From Planctomycetaceae bacterium (lineage in GTDB: Bacteria; Planctomycetota; Planctomycetia; Pirellulales; Thermoguttaceae): a stretch of DNA of 9,774 nucleotides. The notes under the pieces were generated by a model. That model saw nothing but the letters and a program-made list of their open reading frames with translations, was not told the origin of the DNA and made no database searches. The DNA is taken from the NCBI GenBank assembly GCA_009783865.1, contig WRCR01000123.1, positions 1 through 9,774 of the forward strand, given 5' to 3'. Below, piece after piece: positions 1 to 6,119 of this stretch. The position numbers and the translations under genes were made by a program. The stretch's first letter is position 1. Every line of letters begins with the position of its first letter.

Positions 1-2
1 CG

Positions 3-143
3 AAATGTTGCCAGAATGGACGGGAGGAAGGTAAAATCGAAGGTAAAATCGAAATCGCCCTTTCTATGAAAGCGAAGGGTTATCCCATTGCCGAGATTGC
101 CGACATTCTCAAACTGCCAGAGCAGGAAATTGAACATTTGTAG
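3..143 (+). CDS. C-terminal tail of an Rpn-family (PD-(D/E)XK nuclease / putative transposase) protein, 5' end outside window
   Basis: An open frame enters from the left edge and ends at TAG 141-143, giving about 46 residues. The tail has a charged, repetitive linker (EEGKIEGKIEIA) followed by a short helical module (MKAKGYPIAEIADILKLPEQEIEHL). That arrangement, a Glu-Gly-Lys repeat followed by 'A..M...G....IA.I..L...EI..L', is the usual C-terminus of Rpn recombination-promoting nucleases and the related PD-(D/E)XK nuclease-family transposases, which are plentiful in planctomycete and gut bacterial genomes. The nuclease core itself lies upstream and cannot be seen, so activity cannot be judged. 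It converges on the minus-strand gene ending at 222, with 78 nt between the stops and no clear terminator hairpin. The family assignment rests on the tail alone. Confidence 0.6.
   Translation, partial: KCCQNGREEGKIEGKIEIALSMKAKGYPIAEIADILKLPEQEIEHL
27..50 (+). repeat. 12-bp direct repeat x2 coding EGKI-EGKI
   Basis: GAAGGTAAAATC occurs twice back to back (27-38 and 39-50), and GAAATC follows. The unit is four codons, so gain or loss of a copy would change the length of the linker without shifting the frame. Such Glu-Gly-Lys repeats are typical of the linker before the C-terminal helix in Rpn-type proteins. Confidence 0.8.
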
Positions 144-221
144 CAGGAAACATTTTTACTTCGCCATAACTCGGTCAAGACGAAAGCCCAAAAAGTATTG
201 CTGTCAAACGTCATTGCTGCT

Positions 222-1865
222 TTATGGACTCACCGAAAAATCCGGTACTATGAACGGCTGCAAACTGCCGGGATAACTAACCGAAACCGCATTGATAAGT
301 TCCTCACTGTTTTCACTGCCGCCGTTTTCATACCGCGGTCTGCGGTCGTGTGTTACCTCGTACTTTCTGCCGTAAAGCGGTGCAACAACGTACATTTCTA
401 TCGTCCTGGACGGCAAAATACCGCCTCTGCCGCCGGTTGAAGGAAAAGGATACTTCGTATTCTTCAATGAATGAGCCATTGCCAGCGCAGCGGTCTCACA
501 CTTCGTTCTGTCCTCTGCACAAAACTGCATTATATCGCGAATCCCCCGCAGAAGAAATTCGGCAATAACTGTTTCATCCGGCGTTCCCTGCGTTGCCCGC
601 ACCGCGGTGTCAACCTGATTCAACATCGGCATCCGGCGGTAAAACGGTTCGCCGCTCACATCGATAATTTTCTGCATCGATTGCAGATAAAAAACATTGT
701 CCCGCGGCAGCATTCTGTGAAGTTTCCTTCGGGTTTCTTCGTAAATGCCGCGGACTCTCATTTCTTCAATCTCTTCCGGTTCCAATGCTTCATCGAGACC
801 ATATTGAAAAATGAGATTATAGACCCTCATTCCGCTTGCACGGTCTCCAATCCACGCAGCACTATCCGGTGTCCACGCATTGAGTTGTTCCTGCACTACT
901 GAAAACAGATAAACAAGATTTTCCTCTTTCAAATTCGGGTCTAGAACAACGGCTTGCAGGGTCTGAATCGCTTTGAGCCGGACTTCGCCTGCTCTGACGC
1001 GTATTGTCGGATTTTTGACTTCAGCGGCAAGTTGTGCTAAACGGAAAGTGTACGCCAGCGATTCCGTTGCCGACAGCACATCGCCTTTTTGCAAAGATGC
1101 GGCAAGCGAAAATTCTTCCAGCATTACATAATCGGCTAAAAAGTCAGACGCTTTTGTGTCTGGTATTTCGGCCCCCGCCTGATTTCCCGCCTCCTTCGGC
1201 ACATCCGCAAATTCAAAGGTGAAACATACTTCGGGATTGTTGAGCATATTCCGAATCTTCTGCCGCTTCGGGTCAATCCGCGACAAAACATCGGAGACCT
1301 CCGACAATGATTGCGCCGAAACCTTCCCGTTCTCAAACGGCGAAAACTTTCGCAGCGATTCCAACTCGCCCGGATTTTTTTGATAAACTTCAAACTGCTG
1401 CGAAAGCATTACCGCTGCGTTATGCTCCGGCGGTACATCTTTTTTGAAAATCTCGGAAGGCGTACCGCCGTCGTCAATTACTCTTTTGATTTCAAAAATG
1501 AGTTCGTTATCTTTTACCGTGCGGACTGCTTCCAGACCGGTGAACACTTTGCTGGGAACTTTTTCGCCGCCGTACATATATGACGTTGGAAGCAGGGAAT
1601 CCCGCGGCGGAAACCGCGGTCCTGACCGTCCCATAGTGCCGCAGGAACGGGCAAGAACGAACAGAAGTATCGAAATTGAAATGAATACTCCAGCGAACAT
1701 ACCGATTTGCCGCAGATTCAATTCTTCGGATTTCTTGCTACGGCGGGAAACCGACTGCTCTCGTTTTTTAACGATTTTTTTCGCAGCGTTGATGAGTTGA
1801 CTCTGCTCTTCGTTTGGGTCGCTGCGTTTTTCTGCAACAAGTTTTTTAGAAGGGTTATTTTCCAT
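222..1865 (-). CDS. Hypothetical single-pass membrane protein, 547 aa
   Basis: I do not recognise a named family. From the ATG at 1863-1865 the protein begins with a polar, strongly basic segment of about 50 residues (many Lys/Arg, e.g. KKIVKKREQ and SRRSKK). One hydrophobic span follows at about residues 53-72 (IGMFAGVFISISILLFVLA), then about 470 mostly soluble residues. The basic N-terminus predicts the N-terminus inside and the C-terminal domain outside the cytoplasmic membrane. The middle (about 220-340) is rich in amphipathic helix with a 'GDVLSATESLAYTFRLAQLAAE' flavour, as in many unannotated planctomycete proteins with helical repeats. No catalytic motif was found. It follows the transporter ATPase gene on the same strand after 83 nt, more than within the transporter block, so it may have its own promoter (see 1873-1901). 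A role in transport is not supported by the sequence. Confidence 0.85.
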   Translation of the reverse strand: MENNPSKKLVAEKRSDPNEEQSQLINAAKKIVKKREQSVSRRSKKSEELNLRQIGMFAGVFISISILLFVLARSCGTMGRSGPRFPPRDSLLPTSYMYGGEKVPSKVFTGLEAVRTVKDNELIFEIKRVIDDGGTPSEIFKKDVPPEHNAAVMLSQQFEVYQKNPGELESLRKFSPFENGKVSAQSLSEVSDVLSRIDPKRQKIRNMLNNPEVCFTFEFADVPKEAGNQAGAEIPDTKASDFLADYVMLEEFSLAASLQKGDVLSATESLAYTFRLAQLAAEVKNPTIRVRAGEVRLKAIQTLQAVVLDPNLKEENLVYLFSVVQEQLNAWTPDSAAWIGDRASGMRVYNLIFQYGLDEALEPEEIEEMRVRGIYEETRRKLHRMLPRDNVFYLQSMQKIIDVSGEPFYRRMPMLNQVDTAVRATQGTPDETVIAEFLLRGIRDIMQFCAEDRTKCETAALAMAHSLKNTKYPFPSTGGRGGILPSRTIEMYVVAPLYGRKYEVTHDRRPRYENGGSENSEELINAVSVSYPGSLQPFIVPDFSVSP

Positions 1866-1872
1866 GCACAGT

Positions 1873-1901
1873 AAGATACTTCATTTCGGAAAATCTGGCA
1901 A
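1873..1901 (-). promoter_or_regulatory. Candidate promoter for the 547-aa membrane protein, possibly leaderless
   Basis: On the minus strand TTGCCA (1896-1901) and TATCTT (1873-1878) are separated by 17 nt, a fair sigma-70-type match. The -10 box ends only 7 nt before the ATG at 1865, so transcription would begin at or next to the start codon and the mRNA would have almost no leader. No Shine-Dalgarno sequence is visible before this ATG, which agrees with that. The match to the -10 consensus is modest and could be chance. Confidence 0.3.
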
Positions 1902-1948
1902 GAGCAAAAAGGTTAGCGCAGGACTAAAATATTATGCTAAAAAACTTT

Positions 1949-2698
1949 TTACATCGGTACAATGAAACGATATTTTTCGGTATTATGCAACTCAACCGGA
2001 ATTCCATAGACGGTCTCGACAACATCAGCCGTCAGCGTCTCCGGCGTTTTATTAGCGGCAAGTTTTTTGTTTTTCAAAAACAAAAGCCGGTCACAAAAGC
2101 GAAGCGCGTCATTCAAGTCGTGAATACTCATCAAAACGCTCAACTGCCGCTGATGAACGAAGTCCTTCAACAGCGAAAAAATTTCGAGTTTGTTTTTCAG
2201 GTCAAGCGAACTTGCCGGTTCATCAAGCAGGAGCAGTTGCGAACTTTGCACCAAAATGCGGGCAAGCGAAACCTTCTGTAATTCTCCGCCGCTCAAACAG
2301 TCCAGCCGCCGCAATGCTTTGTCACGAAGCGACAGTTGGTCGAGCATCTCTTCGACTATCCGTAAGTCCTCCGCTGATACAATCGCCGTGAAATACGGTT
2401 TGCGCCCTAACAAGACCGAATCAAAAACCGTCATACCGGTCATTCCGCAACGCTGCGGCATGTAAGAAATACGCCGCGCTGTCTCTGCCGGTGATAAATG
2501 AACAGTTGATGCCCCGTTGAGACGAACTTTGCCGGACTTCGGTTTCAATATCGAATTTATACAGCGGAGCAGCGTTGTTTTTCCTGCACCGTTGGGACCG
2601 AGAACCGCTGCTATTGTACCCGCCGGTATTTCAAACGAGATATCGGAAAACACCGGTTCTTTGCCGAACTGAAAGGAAAGATTTTCGACTTCAAGCAT
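1949..2698 (-). CDS. ABC transporter ATP-binding protein, FecE/BtuD-like (iron complex / cobalamin / metal-chelate family)
   Basis: This is the cytoplasmic ATPase that would power the adjacent FecCD-type permease. All expected motifs are present in 249 residues: Walker A GPNGAGKT (34-41), Q-loop Gln82, ABC signature LSGGE (135-139), Walker B LLLLDEP (155-161) and the switch His193 in SIHDLN. The length matches single-domain FecE/FhuC/BtuD ATPases (about 250-265). The start ATG overlaps the end of the permease gene by 8 nt, implying translational coupling. AAGGGAAG lies 5 nt before the ATG and is one of the better ribosome-binding sites in the window. The substrate cannot be deduced from an ATPase; btuD or fecE would be a guess, so no symbol is given. 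The gene ends in TAA at 1949-1951, and no terminator hairpin follows before the next minus-strand gene. Confidence 0.95.
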   Translation of the reverse strand: MLEVENLSFQFGKEPVFSDISFEIPAGTIAAVLGPNGAGKTTLLRCINSILKPKSGKVRLNGASTVHLSPAETARRISYMPQRCGMTGMTVFDSVLLGRKPYFTAIVSAEDLRIVEEMLDQLSLRDKALRRLDCLSGGELQKVSLARILVQSSQLLLLDEPASSLDLKNKLEIFSLLKDFVHQRQLSVLMSIHDLNDALRFCDRLLFLKNKKLAANKTPETLTADVVETVYGIPVELHNTEKYRFIVPM

Positions 2699-3752
2699 CG
2701 GTTCTTCCCTTTCCGGTAAGCATCAGGAGAAACACCGGCGCGCCGAGAAATGCCGTTATTATTGACACCGGCATTAACCGCCCCGGAAGTATTACCCGCG
2801 AAAAAGTGTCCGCCGCAAGCAGGAAAACCGCGCCGACGACCAGCGAAAACGGTATCACGAAACGGTAATCGCAACCGATAATCAGACGGGCAAGATGCGG
2901 TACTACCAAACCGATAAATCCAATGACTCCCAGCGAAGCGGTTAAGACGGCAGTTATCAACGAAGCGAAAATCATTGTCAGAAGACGCACCCGCTGCGTC
3001 GGCGTTCCAACACTGGCGGCGGCTTCTTCGCCCAACGCCAAAGCGTTGTAATTCCAGCACTGCGAAATGAAATACAAACAGGAAACCGCAACGAGAACGG
3101 CAATCGGCAGCAGCGATGACCAAGTTGCCCGCTGTGTATCGCCGAAAGACCAATATACTATCGCCGCAAGTTGACGTTCATCCGCAAAGTATTGCAGAAG
3201 CATAATGCAGGCACCGTAAAATGCTCCCAAAGCAACGCCCATCAAGATGACCGTTTCCGGCTTCGATTGACAGCGGACTGCCAGCGCAAGAATGAACACC
3301 GTTGCCGCAATACTGCTCAAAAATGCTCCCGCCGTTACGGAAAGTTGAAAGCCGAAGTTTATACCCAAACCGCCGAGCGGCTGCTGCACCGCAGAAATTG
3401 AAGTTCCGGCAAAGAACACCGTCAATGCCGCCCCGAAAGCCGCTGCACCGGAGATTCCCAGTGTGAAAGGCGAACATAGCGGATTGCGCAGAACGGATTG
3501 AACGGAAGCACCCGCAACCGAAAGACCGGCACCAGCAAGAATTGCGGCGATTGCCTGCGGAAGCCGGGCGTAAAAAATGATGCGGCCCTTGTTTTCCGGT
3601 GCATCAAAACCGAGAAGAATACGAATTACTTCCGAACAGGAAATGTCAGCGGGACCGGCTGTCAGCGAATAAAACAATACCAGCGGCAGCAGCAAAACCG
3701 CTGCCGAAAGGATGATGACTTTGCGCCGAATGTAATTTTTGTATTCTCTCAT
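2691..3752 (-). CDS. FecCD/BtuC-type ABC transporter permease, 353 aa
   Basis: Integral inner-membrane subunit of a type II importer, expected to form a dimer with about ten spans per subunit. After a short basic N-terminus (REYKNYIRRK) comes the first span, at about residues 12-32. The family block ARLPQAIAAILAGAGLSVAG followed by 'QSVLRNPLCSPFTLGIS' (about 62-104) is diagnostic. The C-terminal half has 'LGVIGFIGLVVPHLARLIIG', the cytoplasmic coupling region that contacts the ATPase, and ends with 'MPVSIITAFLGAPVFLLML', the typical last span. Length is slightly above the usual 320-350. The ATG overlaps the stop of the binding-protein gene as ATGA (3749-3752), and the ATPase start overlaps its end by 8 nt, so all three should be translated together. 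A strong hairpin (3759-3778) lies 6 nt before this start codon and no Shine-Dalgarno sequence is visible, so initiation probably depends on ribosomes arriving from the upstream gene. Confidence 0.94.
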   Translation of the reverse strand: MREYKNYIRRKVIILSAAVLLLPLVLFYSLTAGPADISCSEVIRILLGFDAPENKGRIIFYARLPQAIAAILAGAGLSVAGASVQSVLRNPLCSPFTLGISGAAAFGAALTVFFAGTSISAVQQPLGGLGINFGFQLSVTAGAFLSSIAATVFILALAVRCQSKPETVILMGVALGAFYGACIMLLQYFADERQLAAIVYWSFGDTQRATWSSLLPIAVLVAVSCLYFISQCWNYNALALGEEAAASVGTPTQRVRLLTMIFASLITAVLTASLGVIGFIGLVVPHLARLIIGCDYRFVIPFSLVVGAVFLLAADTFSRVILPGRLMPVSIITAFLGAPVFLLMLTGKGRTDA

Positions 3753-4873
3753 TCTGTAGCGGGGGCTAAAGCCCCCGCCTCTTTTTGAGTTATTTGTTTT
3801 ATTTTTTCGTTGATTGAATTAAACACGGGTGAACCGGTCAGGAAAGTGAAAATCTCGTCCGCTTTCTGCGGCGGGTCAATATCTGCGAAACGGTCAGGAT
3901 ACAGCGTCTTTCCGATGAACCACGCATTGGCAAGTTGACTGCTGTAATTTGCGCTGTAAGAAGAATTAGGCAGCAGCAGATAAACCTGCTTGTTCTTCAC
4001 TGCCTTCAGAGAGCGGTAAATTTCCGAGGTGTGCAATTCGGCTAACCCGCTTGAATTACCCAATGAAAGCGAGGCGGCATCAACAAAAATTACGTCGGGA
4101 TTCCACATCAGGATTTGTTCGTTGCACACCGCTATGGGACTTGAAGACGGGGTTTTCTTTCCTTCCCGAATCAGTGAGTCAGCGGCATTTTTCGAGTGCA
4201 GCCATTCCAGCGGCGGAAAAGGAGTCATAGTTGAATTAAGTCCTTGCATTCCGCGGTAAGATATTCCGCCGATATAAACAAGCGGACTCTTTTCGGTATC
4301 AATGTCCACCGAGCGTTTTTCCAAGTTTGCAATTTCGCTGTCAAAAAACGTGATGATTTCTTCCGCCCGCTGTTCTCTTTTCAATATCCTGCCGAGCAGC
4401 CGCAGCGTGTTGTAAAGTGTTTGCCGTTCTGTATGCAAATCACAATTCGGGAGCAGCACTATCGGAATACCGGTTCTCCGCTGCAATTCTTCGGCGGTGA
4501 CTCCCATGCCTTGCAAATCGAGACGGAAGATAACATCTGGCAGCGGCTGCAGCGACAGAAGTTTTTCAATCTGGTCGTGTCCGTGTCCGCTGCTGTAAAT
4601 CGGCAGTTTCTGCAATTCGGGATGCGCCGCCCGATATGGTGCGAACCACGACGCCGGAGAAGCATCGGTTGACTCAACTGCCGCAAGACGTTCTGTTCCG
4701 TCAAGATAAACGAGGAGACGGGAAACACCTGCTCCGCCGCAAACATAACGGCGGACATTCTCCGGTTTGTTCGGCAGCGATTCCCATTGCTCAATGGTAC
4801 GGACAAGTTCCGTATCGGCAGGAACGCAGCCGGTCAACGCAAGAATGACAATGAGCAAGGGTAAAAATCGCAT
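3749..4873 (-). CDS. Lipoprotein substrate-binding protein of iron-complex/cobalamin-type ABC importer, 374 aa
   Basis: Captures the ligand outside the cytoplasmic membrane and delivers it to the FecCD permease encoded next. I chose the ATG at 4873 rather than one 12 codons upstream (4909). It gives a clean lipoprotein signal peptide, MRFLPLLIVILALTGC, with lipobox LTGC and lipidated Cys16, and it places the start 4 nt after the stop of the preceding gene instead of well inside it. The body fits the periplasmic-binding-protein-like class III fold: an N-terminal lobe with YSSGHGHDQIEKLLSLQPDV-like spacing, a long helix around residues 170-200, and a C-terminal lobe with VYIGGISYRGMQG, FPPLEWLHSKNAAD and 'WNPDVIFVD'. 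The YIGGISYRG...PPLEWLHSKN pattern resembles COG0614 binding proteins annotated as iron-complex binding, but the ligand is unknown. The last ten residues (about 365-374, EAGALAPATE) are largely encoded by a palindromic repeat and are probably not part of the ancestral protein. Confidence 0.9.
   Translation of the reverse strand: MRFLPLLIVILALTGCVPADTELVRTIEQWESLPNKPENVRRYVCGGAGVSRLLVYLDGTERLAAVESTDASPASWFAPYRAAHPELQKLPIYSSGHGHDQIEKLLSLQPLPDVIFRLDLQGMGVTAEELQRRTGIPIVLLPNCDLHTERQTLYNTLRLLGRILKREQRAEEIITFFDSEIANLEKRSVDIDTEKSPLVYIGGISYRGMQGLNSTMTPFPPLEWLHSKNAADSLIREGKKTPSSSPIAVCNEQILMWNPDVIFVDAASLSLGNSSGLAELHTSEIYRSLKAVKNKQVYLLLPNSSYSANYSSQLANAWFIGKTLYPDRFADIDPPQKADEIFTFLTGSPVFNSINEKIKQITQKEAGALAPATE
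3757..3786. repeat. REP-like palindrome inside the binding-protein gene, just before the permease start
   Basis: GCGGGGGCT (3759-3767) and AGCCCCCGC (3770-3778) form a perfect 9-bp inverted repeat around AA. On the plus strand it is followed by CTCTTTTT and would resemble a Rho-independent terminator, but no plus-strand gene leads into it. On the minus strand it is read in frame as part of the C-terminus of the binding protein, and it forms a very stable hairpin ending 6 nt before the permease ATG. Its AGCGG...CCGC(C) frame resembles the two hairpins at 9691-9771. It is best explained as a mobile or amplified palindromic repeat that landed in the operon. Confidence 0.75.
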
Positions 4874-4877
4874 GTCT

Positions 4878-5912
4878 CTATAGTCCGCCGATGTTTTCCC
4901 CTCCGGCAACGGTTGCCATTGCTTGGAAATTTTTAACGTCTATTGAGTCGCTGATAAATCGGATACTGCCGTCTCCGAACAGCGTTTGAATTCCGCCGGG
5001 GTGAAAACTTCGGGCGAAGAACAATCCGAGGTCGGCTGCCCCGCCTGCTGACGGTTTGAAATCGGGATATTTCGCATTGGGCGGTAAATAGGTTATGAAC
5101 GAAGTAAAACGGGAACGACCGATAAACCAACTGGAAGCGTGAAAGCCCGACCAACTGACGGCACTGCTAACATAACCATCCCAATCCGGCGGAGGTAAAT
5201 CACCGCCGCCGAGGTCCGGCATAGGTCCTATCGGACCCGGCACCCCGAAACTAAAACCGCTTGTTGCGCAAACTTGCCGTCTTATATCCACCGGTGTAGT
5301 TGACCGCTGATTGCCAAGAAGCGTTTCCGCCATTGCCAGCGTACTGCTGCTGCCGTCGAGCATATCCGCAAAACTGGTTTTAGAGTCATTGTAAAACAGT
5401 GCATCGGTTTTAGTATGAATTGCATACGTTTTATTTGGACCTGAACCTATGCACACCATGTAATTGCCGCCGGAGAGCGTATAGGTTCCGAATTCCGTTG
5501 AGACGAATTCATCGGATTCCGCATCGCTGGGGCATCGGAAGAGTTTGACCCGAAGTTGAGCGGCCTGTCCATGAACGGGATTGAGTATCATCATGCCGGC
5601 AGCCCCTATAAATACTTCCTGTTTGTAGTCAACGAGCGAGTGCAAACTTTCCTGCTCGACGTATGGCAGCAGTTTCGCTTGAATGGAAAAGCAAAAATTG
5701 CCGATGCCGATGCCCGGAAAAACATCGTGGACGCTGTGATAATTGTGCAGCGCGATGCCGAGTTGTTTGAGATTGTTTCCGCACTGCATCCGGCGGGCGG
5801 CTTCACGGGCTGCCTGAACCGCCGGTAAAAGAAGGGCAATCAGGGTACCGATGACGGCAATGACGACCAGCAGTTCGACAAGGGTGAACGCAAAAAACGG
5901 TTTTGTCCGCAT
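4878..5912 (-). CDS. DUF1559 family protein with prepilin-type N-terminal cleavage/methylation domain, 344 aa
   Basis: A type IV pseudopilin-like protein of the class that is hugely multiplied in Planctomycetes. The N-terminus MRTKPFFA-FTLVELLVVIA is a class III prepilin signal. Prepilin peptidase would cut after Ala8 (Ala rather than the commonest Gly at -1), leaving Phe as residue 1 and Glu13 as the conserved Glu5. A single hydrophobic helix follows, then the family signature 'PAVQAAREAARRMQC.NNLKQLGIALHNYHSVHD'. Further family landmarks are 'FRCPSDAESDE', 'LDGSSSTLAMAETL' and the C-terminal H-X9-DG motif, HPGGIQTLFGDG, ending in 'GGENIGG'. Length is usual for the family. The function of DUF1559 proteins is not established; export and assembly into a surface or pilus-like structure is inferred from the prepilin helix. 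It is the first gene of the transporter transcription unit, with its stop only 4 nt before the binding-protein start. Only a weak purine stretch (GAAGAAAAA) precedes the ATG. Confidence 0.95.
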   Translation of the reverse strand: MRTKPFFAFTLVELLVVIAVIGTLIALLLPAVQAAREAARRMQCGNNLKQLGIALHNYHSVHDVFPGIGIGNFCFSIQAKLLPYVEQESLHSLVDYKQEVFIGAAGMMILNPVHGQAAQLRVKLFRCPSDAESDEFVSTEFGTYTLSGGNYMVCIGSGPNKTYAIHTKTDALFYNDSKTSFADMLDGSSSTLAMAETLLGNQRSTTPVDIRRQVCATSGFSFGVPGPIGPMPDLGGGDLPPPDWDGYVSSAVSWSGFHASSWFIGRSRFTSFITYLPPNAKYPDFKPSAGGAADLGLFFARSFHPGGIQTLFGDGSIRFISDSIDVKNFQAMATVAGGENIGGL

Positions 5913-5927
5913 TGTTTTTCTTCGATG

Positions 5928-5956
5928 GGTAATACATTTTTGAAATTCGTATTACC
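5928..5956. promoter_or_regulatory. Perfect 8-bp inverted repeat, candidate operator of the DUF1559-transporter operon
   Basis: GGTAATAC (5928-5935) and GTATTACC (5949-5956) are exact inverse copies separated by 13 nt. The right arm covers the predicted transcription start of the minus-strand promoter (about 5952) and the left arm lies in the 5' leader, 16 nt before the start codon. A dimeric or tetrameric repressor bound here would block transcription. The layout of two 7-8-nt arms 13-16 nt apart is like the spaced operators of NikR-type metal regulators, but the arm sequence is not a match I can prove. The alternative is an RNA hairpin in the leader. Confidence 0.6.
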
Positions 5957-5958
5957 AA

Positions 5959-5986
5959 AGTATAGAGAATATTTCGGGTACGTCAA
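5959..5986 (-). promoter_or_regulatory. Sigma-70-type promoter of the DUF1559-transporter operon
   Basis: On the minus strand TTGACG (5981-5986) is followed after 16 nt by TATACT (5959-5964). Both hexamers differ from consensus by one base. Transcription would begin near 5952, giving a leader of about 40 nt before the ATG at 5912. The start falls inside the inverted repeat 5928-5956. Confidence 0.6.
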
Positions 5987-6050
5987 GGAGGTTCAACGGC
6001 GGTGTAATAGTTCCCGCTAAACTACATTCTGCCGTTTTTTTTCGACACCG

Positions 6051-6078
6051 TTGATTTTTCTTCATCTTCGGATATACT
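6051..6078 (+). promoter_or_regulatory. Sigma-70-type promoter of proB
   Basis: TTGATT (6051-6056) and TATACT (6073-6078) are 16 nt apart, pointing into proB. The predicted start near 6085 leaves a leader of about 35 nt before the GTG at 6120. The -10 hexamer and spacer length are the same as in the divergent promoter at 5959-5986. Confidence 0.6.
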
Positions 6079-6119
6079 CATCGGCGTTTTATTTTATTCA
6101 CTTTTTCCGCTGATTATCC

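Noticed and set aside
2788..2797. Second operator half-site GTATTACC inside the permease gene
   Set aside because: A single arm without its partner inside coding sequence is expected by chance.
2611..3153. Long open frames overlapping the permease and other genes in alternative frames
   Set aside because: They have low-complexity, Arg/Cys-rich translations without any motif and lie fully within well-supported genes.
3759..3786. True Rho-independent terminator on the plus strand
   Set aside because: Stem and T-run fit, but there is no plus-strand gene upstream; it lies within minus-strand genes and reads in frame there.
4874..4909. Longer N-terminus of the binding protein starting at 4909
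   Set aside because: It would put 12 polar residues before a clean lipoprotein signal peptide and overlap the DUF1559 coding end; the 4873 start is better.
5985..6010. AAGGAGG at 5985-5991, an ideal Shine-Dalgarno sequence on the plus strand, as the start of a small gene
   Set aside because: The only start codon nearby, GTG at 6002-6004, is followed directly by TAA, so nothing is encoded.
5913..6119. Cobalamin riboswitch in the leader of the BtuFCD-like operon
   Set aside because: The promoter leaves only about 40 nt of leader, and no B12-box-like sequence (GCCACTG) or multi-stem structure is visible.
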